Part shown: positions 59,805-64,000 of the stretch, in pieces
Layout of the letters: each line of letters starts with the position of its first letter
How positions within the stretch are numbered: the stretch's first letter is position 1
Origin: an uncultured Tenacibaculum sp.
Lineage (GTDB): Bacteria; Bacteroidota; Bacteroidia; Flavobacteriales; Flavobacteriaceae
NCBI RefSeq assembly: GCF_947494125.1
Contig: NZ_CANLTU010000007.1
Span: 62,001-126,000 of the forward strand
Reading direction: 5' to 3'
Length of the DNA stretch: 64,000 nucleotides
Notes under the pieces: generated by a model
Told to the model about the DNA's origin: nothing
The model's database searches: none
The model's input: the letters and a program-made list of their open reading frames with translations, nothing else
Position numbers and translations under genes: made by a program

Positions 59805-61076
59805 ATGAATCAACCTTTGGCAGAAAGAATACGTCCACAAAATTTATCAGACTATATTAGTCAGCAACATTTAGTTGGTGAAAATGGAATTTTAACTAAT
59901 CATATAAAGCAAGGTATTATTCCTTCATTAATTCTTTGGGGACCTCCTGGCATTGGAAAAACAACACTTGCCAATATCATTGCTAATGAATCTGGTCGTC
60001 CATTTTATACCTTAAGCGCTATTAGTTCCGGGGTAAAAGATGTTCGTGAAGTTATAGAAAAAGCAAAAAAAAGTGGGGGTTTGTTTACTCAAAAGAACCC
60101 TATTTTATTTATTGATGAAATTCACCGTTTTAGTAAATCTCAACAAGATTCATTATTAGGAGCTGTAGAAAAAGGTTGGGTAACATTGGTTGGTGCAACG
60201 ACAGAGAACCCAAGCTTTGAAGTTATACCCGCACTACTCTCTCGCTGCCAAGTATATATCCTAAATTCTTTTGATAAGGATGATTTAATTGCGTTAATTC
60301 ATAGAGCTATAGAAAAAGATGATTTCATATCTCAAAAGAAAATAATATTAAAAGAAACTGATGCTTTATTACAAGTATCTGGTGGCGATGCTCGTAAATT
60401 GTTAAATATTTTCGAATTGTTAGTTGCTGCTGACAATGAAGTAGAAATAACTAATGAATTAGTATTATCTAAAATTCAAAAAAACACAGTCCGTTACGAT
60501 AAAACAGGTGAACAACATTATGACATAGTTTCTGCTTTTATAAAATCAATTAGAGGTAGTGACCCTAATGCCGCTGTATATTGGTTAGCTAGAATGATTG
60601 AAGGTGGAGAAGATGTTAAGTTTATAGCTAGAAGATTGTTAATTCTAGCTTCAGAAGATATTGGAAATGCAAATCCAACAGCTTTTATTATGGCTAATAA
60701 TACTTTTCAAGCTGTTTCAACTATAGGCTATCCTGAATCTAGAATTATATTGAGTCAATGTGCAATTTATTTAGCAAATTCTGCTAAAAGTAATGCCTCT
60801 TATATGGCTATTGGTGAAGCTCAAAATTTAGTAAGGACCACTGGTGACTTATCTGTTCCTTTACATTTAAGAAATGCTCCTACTAAATTAATGAAAGACT
60901 TGGATTATGGTAAAGATTATCAATACTCTCATAACTATCAGAATAATTTCATTAATCAAGAATTCTTACCTGATGAAATAAAAAACACGAAGCTTTACGA
61001 ACCTGGTAATAATCCTCGTGAAAATCAGTTTAGAGAATTATTAAAACAACGTTGGAGTGACAAATATAATTATTAA
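59805..61076 (+). CDS. rarA: Replication-associated recombination protein A
   Basis: A 423-residue AAA+ ATPase (MgsA/RarA/WRNIP1) that acts at stalled replication forks. Walker A GPPGIGKTT (about 46-54), Walker B LFIDEIHRF (about 101-109), sensor 1 VGATTENPSF, and the C-terminal tetramerisation region with GGEDVKFIARRLLILASEDIG (quoted in part). The ATG at 59805 begins the family-typical MNQPLAERIRPQNL. Confidence 0.95.
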   Translation: MNQPLAERIRPQNLSDYISQQHLVGENGILTNHIKQGIIPSLILWGPPGIGKTTLANIIANESGRPFYTLSAISSGVKDVREVIEKAKKSGGLFTQKNPILFIDEIHRFSKSQQDSLLGAVEKGWVTLVGATTENPSFEVIPALLSRCQVYILNSFDKDDLIALIHRAIEKDDFISQKKIILKETDALLQVSGGDARKLLNIFELLVAADNEVEITNELVLSKIQKNTVRYDKTGEQHYDIVSAFIKSIRGSDPNAAVYWLARMIEGGEDVKFIARRLLILASEDIGNANPTAFIMANNTFQAVSTIGYPESRIILSQCAIYLANSAKSNASYMAIGEAQNLVRTTGDLSVPLHLRNAPTKLMKDLDYGKDYQYSHNYQNNFINQEFLPDEIKNTKLYEPGNNPRENQFRELLKQRWSDKYNY

Positions 61077-61081
61077 GTTAA

Positions 61082-61813
61082 TTAAAATTTGACCTGATAT
61101 CTTTCAATAACTCTTTCTTTATTTTTATAGTACTCGGCTATCCAAATATTATCTTTTTTATATAATAATCCATTTTTATCTTTGATAATGAAAACATCCT
61201 TAACATTTGTTTTCATTATTCGAAATACTACTTGAGGCTTAGAATCTATTATTTGAAAACCGTTTAATATAGGTTGGGCAAATAGCACTTTATCTGCTAT
61301 TTTGGTTTCTTTTATTTCTTCTACTTTAGGTACTTCAACTATTTCTGGAGGAGAAACATTTTTCTCTTTCTTTATAATTTCTTTCGATGAATTATATCTA
61401 TATTTTAAACTCTGAATAGATTTAAATGCATTTCTTATTGCTTCTTGATACCCTTTTTTATAATCTTTACTTTTTGTTTTTCCTTCTTTTGATAAAAAAA
61501 CAACTTTATTATAACAATCTGTAAGTTCTATCGCAACCTTAGTCTTAAAAACACCAGATAAATCTTTTACTCTACCTGTTAATGCTTTACATCTATTTTT
61601 GGCTAAATCATCAGGCAATTTTTCATTACTAAGAAAAGTAGTAAATCCATATTTATTAAATAAAAACTTAGTTAAAGAACTTGTTTGATATTGATCAGCT
61701 TTCTTAGCAAAATCAAATCTAACAGGAACTATAACATATTTATAATCATTCACATTTTGTTGAGCAAAAGTTGATGCTGCAATCATTAAAAAAAGAAAAA
61801 ATATTTTTTTCAT
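61082..61813 (-). CDS. Exported protein of unknown function
   Basis: A 243-residue protein with signal peptide 1-17 (ends TFAQ). The body has a helical first part (about 40-145; GYQEAIRNAFKSIQ) followed by a Lys/Glu/Pro-rich linker and a C-terminal beta part with FIIKDKNGLLYKKDNIW. I do not recognise the family. Its stop is only 5 bp from the rarA stop, so the genes converge. Its start is 2 bp after the next gene, so it is co-transcribed with the DUF5723-like gene and the lipoprotein gene upstream. Confidence 0.75.
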   Translation of the reverse strand: MKKIFFLFLMIAASTFAQQNVNDYKYVIVPVRFDFAKKADQYQTSSLTKFLFNKYGFTTFLSNEKLPDDLAKNRCKALTGRVKDLSGVFKTKVAIELTDCYNKVVFLSKEGKTKSKDYKKGYQEAIRNAFKSIQSLKYRYNSSKEIIKKEKNVSPPEIVEVPKVEEIKETKIADKVLFAQPILNGFQIIDSKPQVVFRIMKTNVKDVFIIKDKNGLLYKKDNIWIAEYYKNKERVIERYQVKF

Positions 61814-61815
61814 AT

Positions 61816-63183
61816 CTATTTAAAAATTAAATTCATTCCAAATTGAAATGAAGCTGTATTCACATCAGCTATATCAGTCATTCCAAAAATATTATCTACT
61901 AAACCGTAAACTTGAAATTTACCTATTTTAGTTGACAAACCAAAACCAACATTAGTATATGAGAAATCGTCTATTGTATACGTAAATTTTGTATTGATCT
62001 TTTGCGATAATTTTCGTTCATAAAACCCTGTTAAAGCAAATTTAGGACCAGTTGGTCTAAAAACAGAAAATAATTGTGCTCCTACCGAATTATTATAAAA
62101 GTCTTTATAAGTAATATCACTACAATTCTCTTCATTTCTACTTCTCCCCCACCCATACTTATATGAAGCATTAAACTTTATTGGTCTCATTACCGAATAT
62201 GCTTTTTTATTTTCTTCTGAAGGAACTTGTTGCTTAAAATCGTTATTTAAATTTTCCCAATAATCAGTATTAGCACTATCATATAAAAACTCTATACCTG
62301 AAAAGGTATAATCTCCATTTGCTGTTACATTTCTTATATCTTCTGAATAATTGATAAAACCAATATCTAATAAACTTGCTGTTATTTTTGTTTGATTGTC
62401 TATTTGATAACTCAACCCTACATCAAAACCTATACCTAGATTTGAGAAAAAACCTTTACTAATTACATCTCCCGGAGTAATATCTTCTTCAGAATATAAC
62501 CCTGAACTATATCCATTAAAATTTAAATTATTTAAGCTATGAGTATAAATATTATTTTGACCTAAACGTGTTGTAAAACTTCCTGTATTATTTGTTGATG
62601 TTACATTTGCTATTCCAGAATAAATTTTAAACCTACCTCCTAAAGTAAACTTAGAATTAATTTTTCTAGAAATTCCTACATGTAAAACACTTAAAACATC
62701 TGCTTTAATATTAATTTGTGATACTAAAAATGTTCTATTTAGGTTGGTTGCGTTTCCATCATTTACCAATTCAATAATATCTTTAGGGTAATTTGCAAAA
62801 AAATCGACTTCAGTATAAAAACCTACACTTAAAAAATCTCTATTGTTTAGTTTATAACTTCCACTTAAAACTTCAATTTGATTATTAAAGCTTACGTAGT
62901 CATCTACAGATATTCTGTTTATTGCATTTCTAACTTTAACATTAAAATTAATATTATCATTTCTAAATAAATCTGCTACTGTTACTTCTGATGCTCCCGC
63001 ATTTAAATGAATTCCTGATAATAATGGTATTCCTATATGACTCTTATAGCTTGGTCGAATACTAGGGTTTAATAACATTGATTGTGGAATCTCATCAAAA
63101 TCATAAAGCAATGGTTTATTTTGTCCATTTAACGACAAAACACTACATACTAATAGTACAATTAGTTTTAAAAAATTTTGCAT
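61816..63183 (-). CDS. DUF5723-like outer membrane beta-barrel protein
   Basis: A 455-residue protein with a signal peptide of about 20 residues (ends LNGQ). It has the DUF5723 start LLYDFDEIPQSMLLNPSIRP (about 25-44) and many alternating strands ending FGMNLIFK, with a terminal aromatic/Lys suited to an outer-membrane barrel. Such proteins are common in Bacteroidota; function is unknown. Six bases downstream of the lipoprotein gene and 2 bp upstream of the exported-protein gene, so an operon. Confidence 0.82.
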   Translation of the reverse strand: MQNFLKLIVLLVCSVLSLNGQNKPLLYDFDEIPQSMLLNPSIRPSYKSHIGIPLLSGIHLNAGASEVTVADLFRNDNINFNVKVRNAINRISVDDYVSFNNQIEVLSGSYKLNNRDFLSVGFYTEVDFFANYPKDIIELVNDGNATNLNRTFLVSQINIKADVLSVLHVGISRKINSKFTLGGRFKIYSGIANVTSTNNTGSFTTRLGQNNIYTHSLNNLNFNGYSSGLYSEEDITPGDVISKGFFSNLGIGFDVGLSYQIDNQTKITASLLDIGFINYSEDIRNVTANGDYTFSGIEFLYDSANTDYWENLNNDFKQQVPSEENKKAYSVMRPIKFNASYKYGWGRSRNEENCSDITYKDFYNNSVGAQLFSVFRPTGPKFALTGFYERKLSQKINTKFTYTIDDFSYTNVGFGLSTKIGKFQVYGLVDNIFGMTDIADVNTASFQFGMNLIFK

Positions 63184-63189
63184 TAATAA

Positions 63190-63735
63190 TTAAATTTTAA
63201 AAGTAAATGTTCCAGCCGACTTTAAAACAAACTCATTTAAATCGTTAGGATCTATTGGCGTTCCGGTTACTGTTGATAATTCTAATGACACTCTAATCTT
63301 TTTTGTACTTAAAAACAAAGGTGAGCTATTAATAGTAATTACCTCTTTATGTTCAAATTTAGGTGTATTAGCCTGAATTAATAGTGGGGGAATTATATAG
63401 GTAGTGATATTTAAATCATCTAAAAATTGAATATTTAAATGTATATTTCTATTAAAAGGATTTGTTATTTCAAATTCAAAAACAATTTCTTCTAAATTCT
63501 CTTGAATTATTTCCTCTTCAATTATTGTTAATTCTGATTCATCAATTATAGGTCCAGTAATTTCATTATTCGTATTATCTAAAAAACTCAATGCAGGCAT
63601 TTTAAAAAACACTAATGATGCTATATATTTAGGTTTTGAATCAAAATCATCAATTTGATTAAAATCAACATCTTTCACACATGAAAAGAACAATGATCCA
63701 AGTATTAGAAAAAAACAATATTTTTTTAGTATCAT
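63190..63735 (-). CDS. Lipoprotein of unknown function
   Basis: A 181-residue lipoprotein: lipobox FFSC (C19), then an acidic linker (DFDSKPK, EEIIQENLEEI about 65-95) and beta-rich C terminus ending LKSAGTFTFKI. It probably forms an operon with the two following genes. I do not recognise it; a role at the outer membrane is inferred from the lipobox and neighbours. Confidence 0.75.
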   Translation of the reverse strand: MILKKYCFFLILGSLFFSCVKDVDFNQIDDFDSKPKYIASLVFFKMPALSFLDNTNNEITGPIIDESELTIIEEEIIQENLEEIVFEFEITNPFNRNIHLNIQFLDDLNITTYIIPPLLIQANTPKFEHKEVITINSSPLFLSTKKIRVSLELSTVTGTPIDPNDLNEFVLKSAGTFTFKI

Positions 63736-63763
63736 AGTTTAGTTTTCTTAAAACGCAACAAAC

Positions 63764-64000
63764 CTATAAATATTGCTTTATTTCAACAAGAGATTTAACA
63801 CTAGAAACTTTTGAACTTGTTTTATTAGTATTCGTAAAATAAATAGCTTCCATTCCTACATTTATTGCTCCTTCTACATCTGCTTCATAACTATCTCCAA
63901 TCATAATTGAATTATGAGGCGCTGCTTTAGCCTTTTCTAAAGCAAATTTAAAAATTTTAGGGTTCGGTTTTTTTACACCTATACTCTCAGAAGTTATTAC
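63764..64000 (-). CDS. HAD superfamily phosphatase, C-terminal part (5' beyond window)
   Basis: The last 78 codons of a minus-strand gene, read by hand: GVKKPNPKIFKFALEKAKA holds the HAD motif III lysine, and MIGDSYEADVEGA is motif IV. The pattern matches YjjG/YfnB-type nucleotidase HAD enzymes, which hydrolyse pyrimidine nucleotide monophosphates, but other HAD phosphatases look alike. Stop at 63764-63766. The N terminus with the catalytic DxD lies outside the window. Confidence 0.85.
   Translation of the reverse strand, partial: VITSESIGVKKPNPKIFKFALEKAKAAPHNSIMIGDSYEADVEGAINVGMEAIYFTNTNKTSSKVSSVKSLVEIKQYL

Overview
The window is a stretch of an AT-rich bacterial chromosome from the Bacteroidota, almost certainly family Flavobacteriaceae; a Tenacibaculum/Polaribacter-like marine organism is my inference. 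The evidence is a type IX secretion C-terminal domain (gliding motility-associated type), two SusC/SusD pairs, the typical Bacteroidota ribosomal operon order, little sign of Shine-Dalgarno sites, and repeated matches to the flavobacterial promoter pattern TTG - about 19 bp - TANNTTTG.

Layout. 1-8.6 kb: end of a T9SS-secreted protein, a small secreted protein behind a sigma-54-like promoter, rny (ribonuclease Y), a candidate 6S RNA, zapA and a small coiled-coil protein, then an M23 peptidase and a TonB-dependent receptor that both start with TTG. 8.6-15.8 kb: an accessory stretch of small single genes (SUKH-like, DinB, VOC, AlkD-like, Crp/Fnr regulators, GNAT, SnoaL, YceI) with integron-cassette-like boundary sequences, an array of four 37-bp palindromes, and an orphan double-glycine-leader peptide with four cysteines. 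15.8-23.4 kb: a complete thiamin biosynthesis operon (thiS-thiC-thiE-like-thiD-thiE-thiG-thiH-thiF) behind a promoter and a TPP riboswitch. 23.5-24.3 kb: a stefin/cystatin-like protein and an unknown partner. 24.4-29.4 kb: arginase, citrate synthase, enolase and carbamoyl-phosphate synthase small subunit, mostly separated by hairpin terminators.

29.5-47.1 kb is the str/S10/spc/alpha superoperon, all on the minus strand, from rpsL to rplQ. It is divided into three transcription blocks by two internal terminators, each followed by a strong flavobacterial promoter: rpsL-rpsG-fusA-rpsJ, then rplC to rpsN, then rpsH to rplQ. The rplC leader carries what looks like an attenuator and the rpsH leader a foldable element, which makes this the best-supported candidate for undescribed regulation in the window.

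47.5-58.2 kb holds two SusC/SusD pairs and a lipoprotein, with duplicated leaders. 58.2-64 kb holds an rRNA/tRNA 2'-O-methyltransferase, a rhomboid protease, RarA, three envelope or secreted proteins of unknown role, and the C-terminal end of a HAD phosphatase cut by the window edge. I saw no rRNA, tRNA, transposase, prophage or CRISPR array.
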